The notes under the pieces: model-generated
Database searches by the model: none
Seen by the model: the letters and a program-made list of their open reading frames with translations, nothing else
What the model was told of the DNA's origin: nothing
NCBI GenBank assembly: GCA_016712985.1
Contig: JADJQA010000019.1
Span: 1-64,000 of the forward strand
DNA length: 64,000 nucleotides
Origin: Sulfuritalea sp.
Lineage (GTDB): Bacteria > Pseudomonadota > Gammaproteobacteria > Burkholderiales > Rhodocyclaceae
Direction of reading: 5' to 3'
Shown: one piece after another, positions 43,425 through 52,472 of the stretch
Layout of the letters: each line of letters opens with the position of its first letter
Position numbering within the stretch: the first letter of the stretch is position 1
Made by a program: the position numbers and the translations under genes

Positions 43425-43845
43425 TTCTGCGGTGCCCGCGGCGGACCCGGCTCGAACCGATCGCAGCGTTACCGCGGCCGAGCGAGTGGCGCGAAGCGTG
43501 GACACGACATGCCTGCTTCAGACTGTCAACGGTCTGTCATCTTGCGATTGGCGGAGACGACCGGAGTCGAACGGTGGTACCACGTGCAGATACCCAAGGC
43601 TGACCGGCGCTATGACGCGCACCTGGAACAAAGCAAACCGAAGGGCTGATCAATGGCGAGGAAATTTTCACAAAGCGTGCGAGGATGGCTCCGGAGTCGC
43701 AGTCCCGCGCTCAGACTCGGGTACAAGCATCTGGAAGCGCTTGACGGCTGCACCCGGCGTCAGCTACATTGCCTAACAGTCCATTGGATTTCCAATCCTT
43801 TATCCTCTGGATTTCCCAAACTTAAAACCTTACGGAGGCACCACC
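43425..43845 (+). promoter_or_regulatory. Upstream region of dctPQM with a palindromic site
   Basis: A gap of 421 bases. ATTGGATTTCCAAT (43783-43796) is a perfect palindrome apart from its central TT, and TGGATTTCC recurs at about 43811, so a repressor or activator site for the transporter is likely. GGAGG (43834 region) serves the dctP start. A 46-codon frame at 43509-43649 has no support. Confidence 0.45.
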
Positions 43846-44898
43846 ATGAAATTTGCATTCAAGTCCCTGGCCCTCGCCGTCGGCATTGCCTGCTCCGCCG
43901 TCCCCGCCGCTGCACAGGAAACGGTGCGCTGGGGCATCCCGATGGCTTTCGGCTCCAACCTCCTGGCGCTGGGCGACACCATGCCCTGGGTATCGGAGCA
44001 GTTGAAGAAGGTCTCGGGCGGCACGATCAACCTGCAAGTCTTCGAGCCCGGCAAGCTGGTGCCGGCGCTGGGAATCTTCGATGCCGTGTCCACCGGCAAG
44101 GTCGAGGCCGGCTACACTTGGATGGGCTATGAATCCGGCAAGGTGCCGGCATCGCAGTTGTTCGGTGCCATGCCCTTCGGCCTTGAGTCGCCGCAGTTCG
44201 CCGCCTGGATCTACTTCGGCGGCGGTGACGCGCTGCTGAAGGAGGTCTACAAGCCGCACAATGTCTACCCGATCTTCTGCGGCACGATCAGCCCCGAGGC
44301 GGCGGGCTGGTTCAAAAAGGAGATCAAGTCGGTCGCGGAGCTGAAGGGCCTGAAGTTCCGCGCCGCCGGACTGGGCGGCAAGATCTATCAGAAGGTCGGC
44401 GCCTCGGTGACCATGCTGCCGGGCGGTGAGCTGTTCCAGGCGCTCGAGAAGGGCGTGCTCGACGGTACCGAATTCTCGCTGCCCACGGTGGACGACCAGC
44501 TCGGCTTCGACAAGGTGGCCAAGAACTATTACCTGCCGGGCTGGCACCAGCCGTCCACCAACCAGTTCCTCTACGTAAACATGGCCGCCTGGGGCAAGCT
44601 GAAGCCGCAAACGCAGGTGCAGATCGAGACCACCTGCACCGCGGGGGTGACCATGGCGCTGGCCAAGGCCGAGGCGCTCCAGGGCGAAATGCTGGCCAAG
44701 TTCGAGAAGGAAGGCGTCGCGCTGCGCAAGTTCGACAAGGCCATGCTCGACGCCTTTGCCAAGGCCTCGAAGGAAGTGATGATCGAGGAGTCGGCCAAGG
44801 ACCCGATGTTCAAGAAGGTGCACGACAGCATGGTTGCTTTCCAGGCCAAGAACCGCAAGTGGCACGACCTGGGCTACCTGCCGCGCGACTACAAGTGA
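43846..44898 (+). CDS. dctP: TRAP transporter substrate-binding protein DctP (2-oxoacid/lactate type)
   Basis: A 350-residue periplasmic binding protein with a signal peptide (KSLALAVGIACSAVPAAAQ). The TRAP motif is LKGLKFRAAGLGGKIYQKVGASVTMLPGGELFQALEKGVLDGTEFSLPTVDDQLGF, where the Arg of KFRAAG binds the substrate carboxylate. The pattern resembles TakP-type proteins of the TRAP family that bind 2-oxoacids or lactate, rather than C4-dicarboxylate DctP. Its position opposite a lut/dld lactate-oxidation operon supports lactate or pyruvate as substrate; this is inference. Confidence 0.9.
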   Translation: MKFAFKSLALAVGIACSAVPAAAQETVRWGIPMAFGSNLLALGDTMPWVSEQLKKVSGGTINLQVFEPGKLVPALGIFDAVSTGKVEAGYTWMGYESGKVPASQLFGAMPFGLESPQFAAWIYFGGGDALLKEVYKPHNVYPIFCGTISPEAAGWFKKEIKSVAELKGLKFRAAGLGGKIYQKVGASVTMLPGGELFQALEKGVLDGTEFSLPTVDDQLGFDKVAKNYYLPGWHQPSTNQFLYVNMAAWGKLKPQTQVQIETTCTAGVTMALAKAEALQGEMLAKFEKEGVALRKFDKAMLDAFAKASKEVMIEESAKDPMFKKVHDSMVAFQAKNRKWHDLGYLPRDYK

Positions 44899-45027
44899 GC
44901 CAGGCCCGGTGGCGGCGCTCGACGGCAGCGCCGCCACCGTCGGCATGAAGCCACAGGCCGCCCCCGGCCCGACGAACCCAGATTCGACCGCGCGCTAGAC
45001 CCGCGCCGGTACACAGGAGACAACACC

Positions 45028-45600
45028 GTGAGCAAATCCTCTGCTGGGATCGACCTGGCGCCGGGTGGCATTTTGCTGCCCGAGACGGCGGTATCTCGCG
45101 CCGTCGACCGTTTGGCGACCTGGGTGGGCGAAATCGCCTCTCTATTGTGGGCCGTGCTGGTGCTGGTGATCGTGGTCCAGGTGGTGGCGCGCTATGCCTT
45201 CGGCCAGGGCTCGATCATGATGGAAGAGCTGCAGTGGCACCTGTACGCGATCGGCTTCATGCTCGGGATGGGCTTCACCGAAGTGCAGGGGCGCAACGTG
45301 CGCATCGACGTGCTGGCGGAGAGGTTCGCACCGCGCACCCGGCAGTGGATCGAGCTGGTGGGCATCGGCGCGCTGCTGCTGCCCTTTACGCTGGTGGTGA
45401 TCTGGTTCGCGATACCGTTCTTCTGGTCGTCCTTCACGCTCCACGAGGTGTCGTCGGCAGCGGGCGGCCTGCCCTACCGCTGGTTTCTGAAGTCCTTCAT
45501 CGTCAGCGCCTTCGCCCTCCTCGCGCTGGTGGCCTTCGGGCGCCTGACGCGGGTACTGGCCGCGCTGTCCGCCGGCGCGGCGTCCGCGCCGCGACACTGA
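45028..45600 (+). CDS. dctQ: TRAP transporter small permease DctQ
   Basis: A 190-residue protein with four membrane helices (ASLLWAVLVLVIVVQVVARYAFG, WHLYAIGFMLGMGF, IELVGIGALLLPFTLVVIWFAIPFFW, FLKSFIVSAFALLALVAFGRL). EELQWHLYAIGFMLG is the DctQ signature. It lies 129 bases after dctP and 13 bases before dctM. It pairs with DctM and is driven by the sodium or proton gradient. Confidence 0.9.
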   Translation: MSKSSAGIDLAPGGILLPETAVSRAVDRLATWVGEIASLLWAVLVLVIVVQVVARYAFGQGSIMMEELQWHLYAIGFMLGMGFTEVQGRNVRIDVLAERFAPRTRQWIELVGIGALLLPFTLVVIWFAIPFFWSSFTLHEVSSAAGGLPYRWFLKSFIVSAFALLALVAFGRLTRVLAALSAGAASAPRH

Positions 45601-45613
45601 TCGGGGTCCTGCC

Positions 45614-46987
45614 ATGCTGCCCTTCTACGAATGGTTGGCCATCGCGCTGATGGTCGTCTTCATCCTCGCGCTGTTCACCGGCTTCCCGGTGGCCTGGCTG
45701 CTCGCGGGCCTGTCGCTCGTCTTCGCCGGGATGGGCATCTTCCTGGGCGAACAGTTCGGCCTCGACACCTTCATGATGACGAGCTGGGCCAAGTTCAGCG
45801 GCGTCATCGACCGCTTCGACGGCATCATGAGCAACTGGGTGCTGGTGAGCCTGCCCATGTTCGTCTACATGGGGTTGATGCTGGACAAGTCCGGTGTCGC
45901 CGATACCATGATGCGCAACTTCGTCAAGGTCTTCGGTGGCATCCGCGGCGGCCTGGGCCTGACGGTGGTGGTCATCGGCATCCTGCTGGCCGCCAGCACC
46001 GGCATCGTCGGGGCGTCTGTCGTGCTGCTGGCGATGCTGAGCATGCCGATCATGCTGCAGAACCATTACAGCAAGGCCATCGCCTCGGGCGTGGTGGCGG
46101 CCTCGGGCACGCTGGGCATCCTGATCCCGCCGTCCATCATGCTGGTGCTGATGGCCGACCAGGTGTCGGTGTCGGTGGGTGATCTGTTCATGGGCGCGCT
46201 GATTCCCGGCGTGGCGCTGGGCCTGCTGTACATGGTGTATCTGGTAGCTGTGGGGTACATCCGGCCCGACCTGGTGCCGCCACGGCCGGCCGATGCCGAG
46301 AAGCTGACGCTGCGCCAGGTCGGCATCGCCTTCCTGTCCACCTTGCCGACCTTCGGGCTGATCCTGGTGGTACTGGGCGGCATCTTCTTCGGCATCGCCA
46401 CGCCCACCGAAGCCTCGGGCCTGGGCGCCTTCGGCGCCATCTTGCTGGCCGCGGCCAATGGACGGCTGAGCCTGAAGGTGCTGCGCGCGGTGGGCATCCA
46501 GACCACGCTCACCACCTGCTTCATCTTTGCCATCTTCATCGGTGCCACGGTCTTTGCCTACGTGCTGCGGCTGGTCGGCGGCGACGAGCTGATCGGCGAA
46601 TTCTTCAAGGGCCTGGGCCTGGGCCCGACCGAGTTGGTGCTGGTGGTGCTGGCGGTGGTATTCGTCGCCGGCTTCTTCCTGGACTGGTTCGAGATCGTGC
46701 TGATCATCGTTCCGCTGCTGGCTCCGGTGATAAAGCTGGCGGGCGTGGACATGACCTGGTTCCTGATCCTGATCGCTCTGATGCTGCAGACCTCGTTCCT
46801 CACGCCGCCGGTGGGCTTCTCGCTGTTCTACCTGAAGGGCGTGGTACCCAAGAGCGTGACCATCGGGGACATCTACGTCGGCGTCATACCTTTCGTGCTG
46901 CTGCAAATGCTGATGGTGGCCTTGTGCTTCGCTTTCCCGGCCGTCATCACCTGGCTGCCGCAGCAGATGTACGGCAGCGGGGGCTGA
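45614..46987 (+). CDS. dctM: TRAP transporter large permease DctM
   Basis: A 457-residue, multi-helix permease, the ion-coupled transport subunit. It starts MLPFYEWLAIALMVVFILALFTGFPVAWLLAG. Conserved blocks include SGTLGILIPPSIMLVLMADQVSVSVGDLFMGALIPG, GIATPTEASGLGAFGAILLA and FLTPPVGFSLFYLKGV. The length is near the long end of the DctM family, as in mannitol/chloroaromatic-type and TakM-type systems, in agreement with the DctP assignment. It ends the plus-strand transporter unit. Confidence 0.93.
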   Translation: MLPFYEWLAIALMVVFILALFTGFPVAWLLAGLSLVFAGMGIFLGEQFGLDTFMMTSWAKFSGVIDRFDGIMSNWVLVSLPMFVYMGLMLDKSGVADTMMRNFVKVFGGIRGGLGLTVVVIGILLAASTGIVGASVVLLAMLSMPIMLQNHYSKAIASGVVAASGTLGILIPPSIMLVLMADQVSVSVGDLFMGALIPGVALGLLYMVYLVAVGYIRPDLVPPRPADAEKLTLRQVGIAFLSTLPTFGLILVVLGGIFFGIATPTEASGLGAFGAILLAAANGRLSLKVLRAVGIQTTLTTCFIFAIFIGATVFAYVLRLVGGDELIGEFFKGLGLGPTELVLVVLAVVFVAGFFLDWFEIVLIIVPLLAPVIKLAGVDMTWFLILIALMLQTSFLTPPVGFSLFYLKGVVPKSVTIGDIYVGVIPFVLLQMLMVALCFAFPAVITWLPQQMYGSGG

Positions 46988-47443
46988 GCGCGTGCTTCAC
47001 CGGCGCGATCGCCGGCGACAACACCCGCTTGCGTAGCCGCCTGGCCGAGGTGGTGGCGCGCTCGACCGGGTGCTGCTCATCGAGATGTCTCCTGAGAAGT
47101 TCACCTGATTGGCAAGGAGCCTCAGCCCGTCATTCCGGGGCCGCGAAGCGGAACCCGGAATCCAGGAAACACGGCTGGAAATTCTCTGGATTCCGGGTTT
47201 CGCCCCAGCGGGCAGCCCTGCAATGACGAGCCAACCGATGGCGGGATCAAAGGGATCAAAAGGGCCCGGCACAAGGCGTCAATCCGTGGCTGGCTTCTCC
47301 CTTGATTCGGCAGGATTTTGCGTCGTATCCAGGGCAAGGTTTGCAAATCGGGGAAATGGATACCCGTTACGTGTCGGCCGCCGGGGCTCCGTGGTGGGAG
47401 GCGATTTCAGCCTGGTCGCATTCGCGGCCCGCGCGCGTGATCG
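46988..47443. other. Convergent gap between dctM and dld with a long inverted repeat
   Basis: No supported gene. The main feature is the repeat listed at 47128-47230. The first 100 bases code for a short run in frame (GAIAGDNTRLRSRLAEVVARS) that looks like a gene fragment but has no start or family. Confidence 0.4.
47128..47230. repeat. CGTCATTCCGGG...CTGGATTCCGGG dispersed palindromic repeat
   Basis: GAACCCGGAATCCAG (47151-47165) pairs with CTGGATTCCGGGTTTC (47186-47201). The outer parts CGTCATTCCGGGGC and GCAATGACG also mirror each other. This is a common bacterial intergenic palindrome and may work as a bidirectional transcription barrier between the convergent dctM and dld genes. Confidence 0.7.
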
Positions 47444-50221
47444 TCAGCAGCCCATCGCTTCGCGACGACTGCATTCTTCGAGCAGATAGGCGATGGAGCG
47501 ATAGGGGCGACCGGTTTCGGCGGTCAGTCCGATTTCGCAGGTGCGATTGGTTGATATCCCCTCGCAACAGTTCGCCGGCAGCGCTTCGTGCACCTTGCGC
47601 AGGGCGTGGGCGTTCAGCTCGGGGACGACGAAGCCGCGGTCCCCGGCAAAGCCGCAGCAGGTGACGCCGGCGGGTTCGACGATCTCGACGACGCAGGCTT
47701 CGATCAGCCGCCGCAGCTTGGCGTCCGATGCGAGGCGGCGCACGCTGCAATTGATGTGCAACGCAACCGGCCCGGGTTTGCGTGTAATCGCCAGGCGCGG
47801 CAACAGCGCGTCGTGGGCAAACTCGTGAAAGTCGAGTAACGGCAGCCGCCCGGCGAGGTGTTTCTGCATGCGTACGGAACAGGTGCTGGCATCCATGATG
47901 ATCGGGTAGAAGCCGCCGCGGCCGTCGTCGGCCGCCTGCATCAGCGCGGCGGTAACGGCGTCGGCCATTTGCCCAGCTTCCTCGGCCATGCCCTTGCTGG
48001 CGAGCATCTGGCCGCAGCATAGTTTGTCGAAGCCCTCCGGCAGTCGCGGCGCGTAGCCGGCGCGCTCCAGCAGTTCCATCACCACCTCCGGCAGTGCGGC
48101 TTCGTCGGGGCTGTTGGAGCCGAAAATGCGGCCGCCACAGGCAGGGAAATACACCACCGGATCGCCGGGGCCGCCGCGCGGCGCGGGCAGTTTGCCGGCC
48201 CGCGGCATGCCGCGCTTCCAGGCGCCGCCCGAGAGGCGGCCAACCAGGCCGTCGCCGACCACGCTCGATACGGCATGCCCGAGGGTCAGCCCGACCCGCG
48301 ACGCCGTCGCCACCTTGTCAAAATGGCCGACGGCCCATTGCCCGACCTGGCGCGAGGCGCTGCCCAACCCCCGGCCGCGCAGACGGCGCGTCAGTTCTCC
48401 GGTATCGATGCCGACCGGGCAGGCGGTGGAACACAGGCCGCAACCCGCGCAGGTATCGAGGCCGTAGTAGGCGAACGCGGCCTCGACGTCGGCGGCATCC
48501 TCGCCGGCGGCGGCGCGACGCGACAGCTCGCGCCAACTGACGATGCGCTGGCGCGGCGAGAGGGTCAGGCGGTGCGAGGGGCACAGCGGTTCACAGAAAC
48601 CGCACTCGATGCAGCGGTCGACGATGTCCTCGGCGGCCGGCATCATCTTGAGATGCTTGAGGTGCGCCTGGGGATCGTCGTTGATGATGACGCCTGGATT
48701 GAGGAGGCCTTCCGGGTCGAACAGGCGCTTGATCCGCCGCATCAGATCGGTGGCCTGGCGGCCCCACTCCATTTCGACGAACGGCGCCATGTTGCGACCG
48801 GTGCCGTGCTCGGCCTTCAGCGATCCGTCGTACTTGTCGACCACCAGCGTGCAGACCTCGTCCATGAACCGGGAATACCGGTCCACTTCGGCGGCGGTGC
48901 TGAAATCCTGGGTGAACACGAAGTGCAGGTTGCCGTCCAGGGCGTGGCCGAAGATGATGCCTTCGGTATAGTCGTACTTGCGCAGCAATGCCTGCAGGTC
49001 GAGCGTGGCGGCCGCCAGCGAATCGAGCGGGAAGGCCACGTCCTCGATGATCACGGTGGTGCCGGTGCGGCGCACGGCGCCGACCGAGGGGAAGGTGCCC
49101 TTGCGCACTTTCCAGTACATGTCGCAGGTGGCCGGGTCCGTGGAGAATGCAGGCGCTTCCACCGTGGCGATGCCGGCCAGTGCGCCCAGCGCGGCGTTCA
49201 TGCGCTGTTGCAGCACAGTCGCGGTCTCCGCGCGCACCTCGATCAGCAAGGCGGCGACATCGTTGCCCAGCGCGCGAATCATCGGCGGCAGGCCGGGCTT
49301 GTTCTCCACCGAGCGCAGCGCCGGGCGGTCGAGCAGTTCCACGGCGGACACCGGTTGCTTTTTGAGCCGGACCACGGCCTCGCAGGCGGTCTGGATCGAG
49401 GGGAAGAACACCAGCGCGCTGGCCTTCCAGGGATCCTCGACCACGGTACGGTAGGTGACGCGGGAGATGAAGCCCAGCGTGCCTTCCGAACCGATCATCA
49501 GGTGCGCGAGGATGTCGATCGGATCCTCGAAATCGACCAGCGCGTTGAGGCTGTAGCCCGTGGTGTTCTTGATCTGGTACTTGTGGCGGATGCGGGCGGC
49601 CAGGGTTTCGTCGGCGCGCGTGGCGGCGCCCAGGCGTTCCAGGTCGCCCACCAGCGCGGCGTGGCTCTGCTTGAAACTGGCGACGCTGTAAGGATCTTCG
49701 GTATCCAGCACGGCGCCGTCGGCGAGTACCACACGCAGCCCGGCCAGCGTGCGGTAGCTGTTCTGGGAAGTCCCGCAGCACATCCCCGAGGCATTGTTGG
49801 CGGCGATGCCGCCGATTTTGCAGGCATTGATCGAAGCCGGATCGGGGCCGATCTTGCGACCATGCGGAGCGAGGCGGTAGTTCACCTCGCCGCCGATGAT
49901 GCCGGGGCCGACGCGCACCGTGGCAGCCTGCGGTCCGATTTCGCAGGTGGCGAAGCCTTCGCCGATCAGTGCCAGCACGCTGTCGGAGACGGCCTGACCG
50001 GAAAGGCTGGTGCCCGCAGCGCGAAAGGTTACCGGACGCCTGTGCGCGTGGGCCGCCTGCAGCAGTGCCTGCACCTCTTCCTCGGATTCGACCACGGCGA
50101 CCACCTCCGGGATCATGCGGTAGAAGCTGGCATCGGTGCCGTAGGCCAGTCGGCGCAAGTTGTCGGTAATGACCTGGCGTTCGGGAAGGATGCGGGAAAG
50201 GGCTTTGATCAGCGGGCTCAT
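47444..50221 (-). CDS. dld: FAD- and Fe-S-containing D-lactate dehydrogenase (Dld-II type)
   Basis: A 925-residue, membrane-associated flavoprotein. It has the FAD-binding type 4 domain (TFRAAGTSLSGQAVSDSVL, GGIAANNASGMCCGTSQNSYRTL), an FAD-linked oxidase C domain (GHALDGNLHFVFTQDF), two 4Fe-4S motifs (CIECGFCEPLCPSHRLTLSP and CAGCGLCSTACPVGIDTGEL) and CCG domains at the end (KLCCGQMLASKGMAEEA, GVTCCGFAGDRGF). The domain order matches Shewanella Dld-II, which oxidises D-lactate to pyruvate and feeds electrons to quinone. The ATGAGCC start overlaps the lutB stop. It is the last gene of the lut operon and is intact. Confidence 0.88.
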   Translation of the reverse strand: MSPLIKALSRILPERQVITDNLRRLAYGTDASFYRMIPEVVAVVESEEEVQALLQAAHAHRRPVTFRAAGTSLSGQAVSDSVLALIGEGFATCEIGPQAATVRVGPGIIGGEVNYRLAPHGRKIGPDPASINACKIGGIAANNASGMCCGTSQNSYRTLAGLRVVLADGAVLDTEDPYSVASFKQSHAALVGDLERLGAATRADETLAARIRHKYQIKNTTGYSLNALVDFEDPIDILAHLMIGSEGTLGFISRVTYRTVVEDPWKASALVFFPSIQTACEAVVRLKKQPVSAVELLDRPALRSVENKPGLPPMIRALGNDVAALLIEVRAETATVLQQRMNAALGALAGIATVEAPAFSTDPATCDMYWKVRKGTFPSVGAVRRTGTTVIIEDVAFPLDSLAAATLDLQALLRKYDYTEGIIFGHALDGNLHFVFTQDFSTAAEVDRYSRFMDEVCTLVVDKYDGSLKAEHGTGRNMAPFVEMEWGRQATDLMRRIKRLFDPEGLLNPGVIINDDPQAHLKHLKMMPAAEDIVDRCIECGFCEPLCPSHRLTLSPRQRIVSWRELSRRAAAGEDAADVEAAFAYYGLDTCAGCGLCSTACPVGIDTGELTRRLRGRGLGSASRQVGQWAVGHFDKVATASRVGLTLGHAVSSVVGDGLVGRLSGGAWKRGMPRAGKLPAPRGGPGDPVVYFPACGGRIFGSNSPDEAALPEVVMELLERAGYAPRLPEGFDKLCCGQMLASKGMAEEAGQMADAVTAALMQAADDGRGGFYPIIMDASTCSVRMQKHLAGRLPLLDFHEFAHDALLPRLAITRKPGPVALHINCSVRRLASDAKLRRLIEACVVEIVEPAGVTCCGFAGDRGFVVPELNAHALRKVHEALPANCCEGISTNRTCEIGLTAETGRPYRSIAYLLEECSRREAMGC

Positions 50222-51653
50222 GCTTGCCTTTCCTTCAGCAGGTCGCGCAGGCGCTTGGGCGCCGGCTTGAGCGGGGTGCGGCAGCGCGTCCAGGCGCCTT
50301 GCTCGATCGGCGACAGGGCGCGGCCGCGGCTCATGAACCACGAGGTGATGCGGTACATCCGCAGGCGGCTGTAGATCAGTGCCCAGCCGCTCCAGATCGT
50401 GCTAATCAGTTTCGTGCGGGCGGAGCCGCTGCCGCGCAGGGTGGCGTCCGCACTGTCCGGTCTTGCCTGGGCTTCATTGCGCAAGCGGATCAGCAGATCG
50501 GTGATCGGGATGCGCACCGGACAGACGTCGGCGCAGGCGTGGCACAGCGTCGAGGCGAAGGACAGCGGGTAGGTGGCGTCGAGACCGCGCAGGTGGGGCG
50601 AGATGATGGCGCCGATCGGGCCCGGATAGGTGGTGCCGTAGGCGTGGGCCGCCGATCCGCGCATACACCGGGCAGTGGTTCATGCAGGCGCCGCAGCGGA
50701 TGCATTGCAAGGTGGCCCGCAGTTGCAGATCGCCGTAGGCCTGGGTCCGGCCGTTGTCGACCAGGATCAGGTGCACTTCCTCGGGGCCGTCAAGTTCGCC
50801 TGCCTTGCGCGGACTGCTGATCAGGTTCAGGTAGGTGGTCACCGGCTGCCCGGTCGCCGAGCGCGGCAACAGGCTGTTGAGCGGGGGAACGTGCTCGAGT
50901 TTGGCGACCACCTTTTCGATGCCGGTGATGGCGATATGCACCCTGGGCACCGTGGTGCACATCCGGCCGTTGCCTTCGTTCTCGACCAGGAACAGCGTCC
51001 CGGTCTCGGCGACGGCGAAGTTGACTCCGGACAGGCCGATATCGGCCGCGGCGAATTTGCGCCGCAGCACGCGGCGGCCGATCTGGATCAGCGTATCGAC
51101 ATCCTCGCTGTAGGCGACGCCCGGAATCTTCTCCGCGAACAGCGCGGCGATCTGCTGCTTGGTCTTGTGGATCGCCGGCATGATGATGTGCGAGGGCGCT
51201 TCTCCGGCCAACTGGACGATGTACTCGCCCATGTCGGTCTCCAGCGTCTCGATGCCGGCGGCTTCCATCGCGTGGTTGAAGCCGACCTCTTCGCTGACCA
51301 TCGATTTGCCCTTGGCAATCAGGCGCGCATCGACGCGGCGGGCGATGCCCAGCGCGATGGCGTTGGCCTGGTCGGGAGTCTCCGCCCAGTGCACCTGGAT
51401 GCCATTGGCGGTGAGATTTCGCTCGAGTTGTTCGAGCAGGTCGGGGAGCCTGGCGAGGCTGTAGCGGCGGATGGCTTCGCCAAGGTCGCGCAAGCTGGAA
51501 AGGTCTTTCGGGTCGGGAAACTGGGCGCGGCGCTTCATCTGCAGGAAGTCCATCGCGCCGCGAAAGTTCTTGCGCTGGGCCGGGTCGTTGAGGGCAGCCA
51601 GGCTGCGCTCCTTGAATCCCTTGGCGGGGTGGATCTGGATCGGCTGGCTCATG
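50218..51653 (-). pseudogene. lutB: L-lactate utilisation Fe-S protein LutB (LldF), frameshifted
   Basis: It starts MSQPIQIHPAKGFKERSLAA at 51653. A LUD-type domain includes WAETPDQANAIALGIA, KGKSMVSEEVGFNHAMEAAGIETLETDMGEYIVQL and AETGTLFLVENEGNGRM. The first 4Fe-4S motif CIRCGACMNHCPVYARIGG is reached, then one indel near 50650 shifts to HAYGTTYPGPIGAIISPHLRG and the second motif CHACADVCPVRIPITDLL, ending at 50218. Reconstructed length is about 478 residues, normal for LutB. It works with LutA and LutC to oxidise L-lactate to pyruvate. A single indel in an otherwise perfect gene suggests sequence error. Confidence 0.88.
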
Positions 51654-52335
51654 GCTTGTCTCCATTGGTGTTGCAGAGCAGGACCACCACTTCGCGCGGG
51701 CCATGGGCGCCGTAGGCCAGCGTTTGCTGGATGTCGGCGGTCTTCGATGGCCCGGAGATGACCAGGGCATTGGTCGGCATGCCCGTCGCCCAGTGTTCGG
51801 CGGTGATTGCCGCAAGCAGGTTGGCGTGAATCAGCGCGGCATCGAGCAGCACGAAGTGGATGTGCGGCACCAGCGACATGAGTCGCGGCTCGCTGGCATC
51901 CGGCCAAAGGATCAGGCTCCCGGTGTCGGCGATGGCGCCGCGGGCGCCGGTGAGCGAGGCATCGATGTCGTCGAACAGTTCGTCGCGCCATTTATCGACG
52001 GGACGGTTGTAGGGCACCAGTCTTGGCGCGGCCGGACCGGCAGCGTTCAGGTGCGCAGCCAGTTGCGCGCCGTGCCGGGTGTTCGGACCGAACAGCAGGG
52101 TGCGGACTCCTTTCCCGGCGGCGAGTTTCGCCAGCAGCAGCGGCCAGTCCTGCGCCGTGGTGTCGTGCACCTCGGCGCGGGCGGCTTCGATGTTCTTCCT
52201 GAACAGCGCAATGGCGGCGGCGGCGTCCGCCGGAGGCGGATGCATGGCGCGCCAGGCGCCGAGGTCGGGCAGTACGGCGGGGCTTCCGGCCGGCGCGGCG
52301 CGCAGGCGGCCGAGGATGCGCTCGCGGGCGCTCAC
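51649..52335 (-). CDS. lutC: Lactate utilisation protein LutC (LldG)
   Basis: A 228-residue LUD-domain protein. It starts at GTG 52335 (MSARERILGRLRAAPAG) and includes KGVRTLLFGPNTRHG, DDIDASLTGARGAIADTGSLILWPDASEPRLMSLVPHIHFVLLDAALI and ALVISGPSKTADIQQTLAYGAHGPREVVVLL, the typical LutC core and end. The longer frame to 52476 is rejected because it crosses a repeat element. It overlaps lutB by ATGA. It belongs to the LutABC complex, found when classical L-lactate dehydrogenase is absent. Confidence 0.9.
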   Translation of the reverse strand: MSARERILGRLRAAPAGSPAVLPDLGAWRAMHPPPADAAAAIALFRKNIEAARAEVHDTTAQDWPLLLAKLAAGKGVRTLLFGPNTRHGAQLAAHLNAAGPAAPRLVPYNRPVDKWRDELFDDIDASLTGARGAIADTGSLILWPDASEPRLMSLVPHIHFVLLDAALIHANLLAAITAEHWATGMPTNALVISGPSKTADIQQTLAYGAHGPREVVVLLCNTNGDKP

Positions 52336-52472
52336 AGGACACTCCCCACTCCTCGGCCCCCGCCGCCAAGCCCCCCCCCGCCGCCAAGGGCGGGGGTGAC
52401 GGCGGTTCGGCTGCTGGCGCAGCCTCCGGGTCGTAGGCTGCGCCGCCCTTGAGGCGGCTCGGCGGACGGCGC
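52336..52472 (-). repeat. Structured intercistronic repeat, copy 6 (lutA/lutC)
   Basis: On the minus strand, hairpin 1 is GCGCCG...CGGCGC around GAGCCGCCTCAAGG. Hairpin 2 keeps GGAG and CGAACC but has the stem GCTGC-GCCA-GCAGC in place of CCGC/GCGG. Hairpin 3 is CCCCCGCC-CTTG-GCGGCGGGG. GGGGAG lies 6 bases before the lutC GTG. The direct repeat GGCGCTCA (plus strand) at 52327-52334 and 52468-52475 holds the lutC start and the lutA stop. Confidence 0.85.

Noticed and set aside
43550..43585. tRNA-like 3' end on the minus strand (TTCGACTC with a following CTCCGCCA)
   Set aside because: The T-arm stem does not pair over five bases and no D-arm, anticodon arm or acceptor partner could be built upstream.
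43509..43649. 46-codon frame upstream of dctP (MPASDCQRSVILRLAETTGV...)
   Set aside because: No ribosome binding site, no recognisable family, and it lies in a probable regulatory region.
48275..50374. 699-codon antisense frame opposite dld
   Set aside because: Shadow of a gene with clear FAD and Fe-S motifs.
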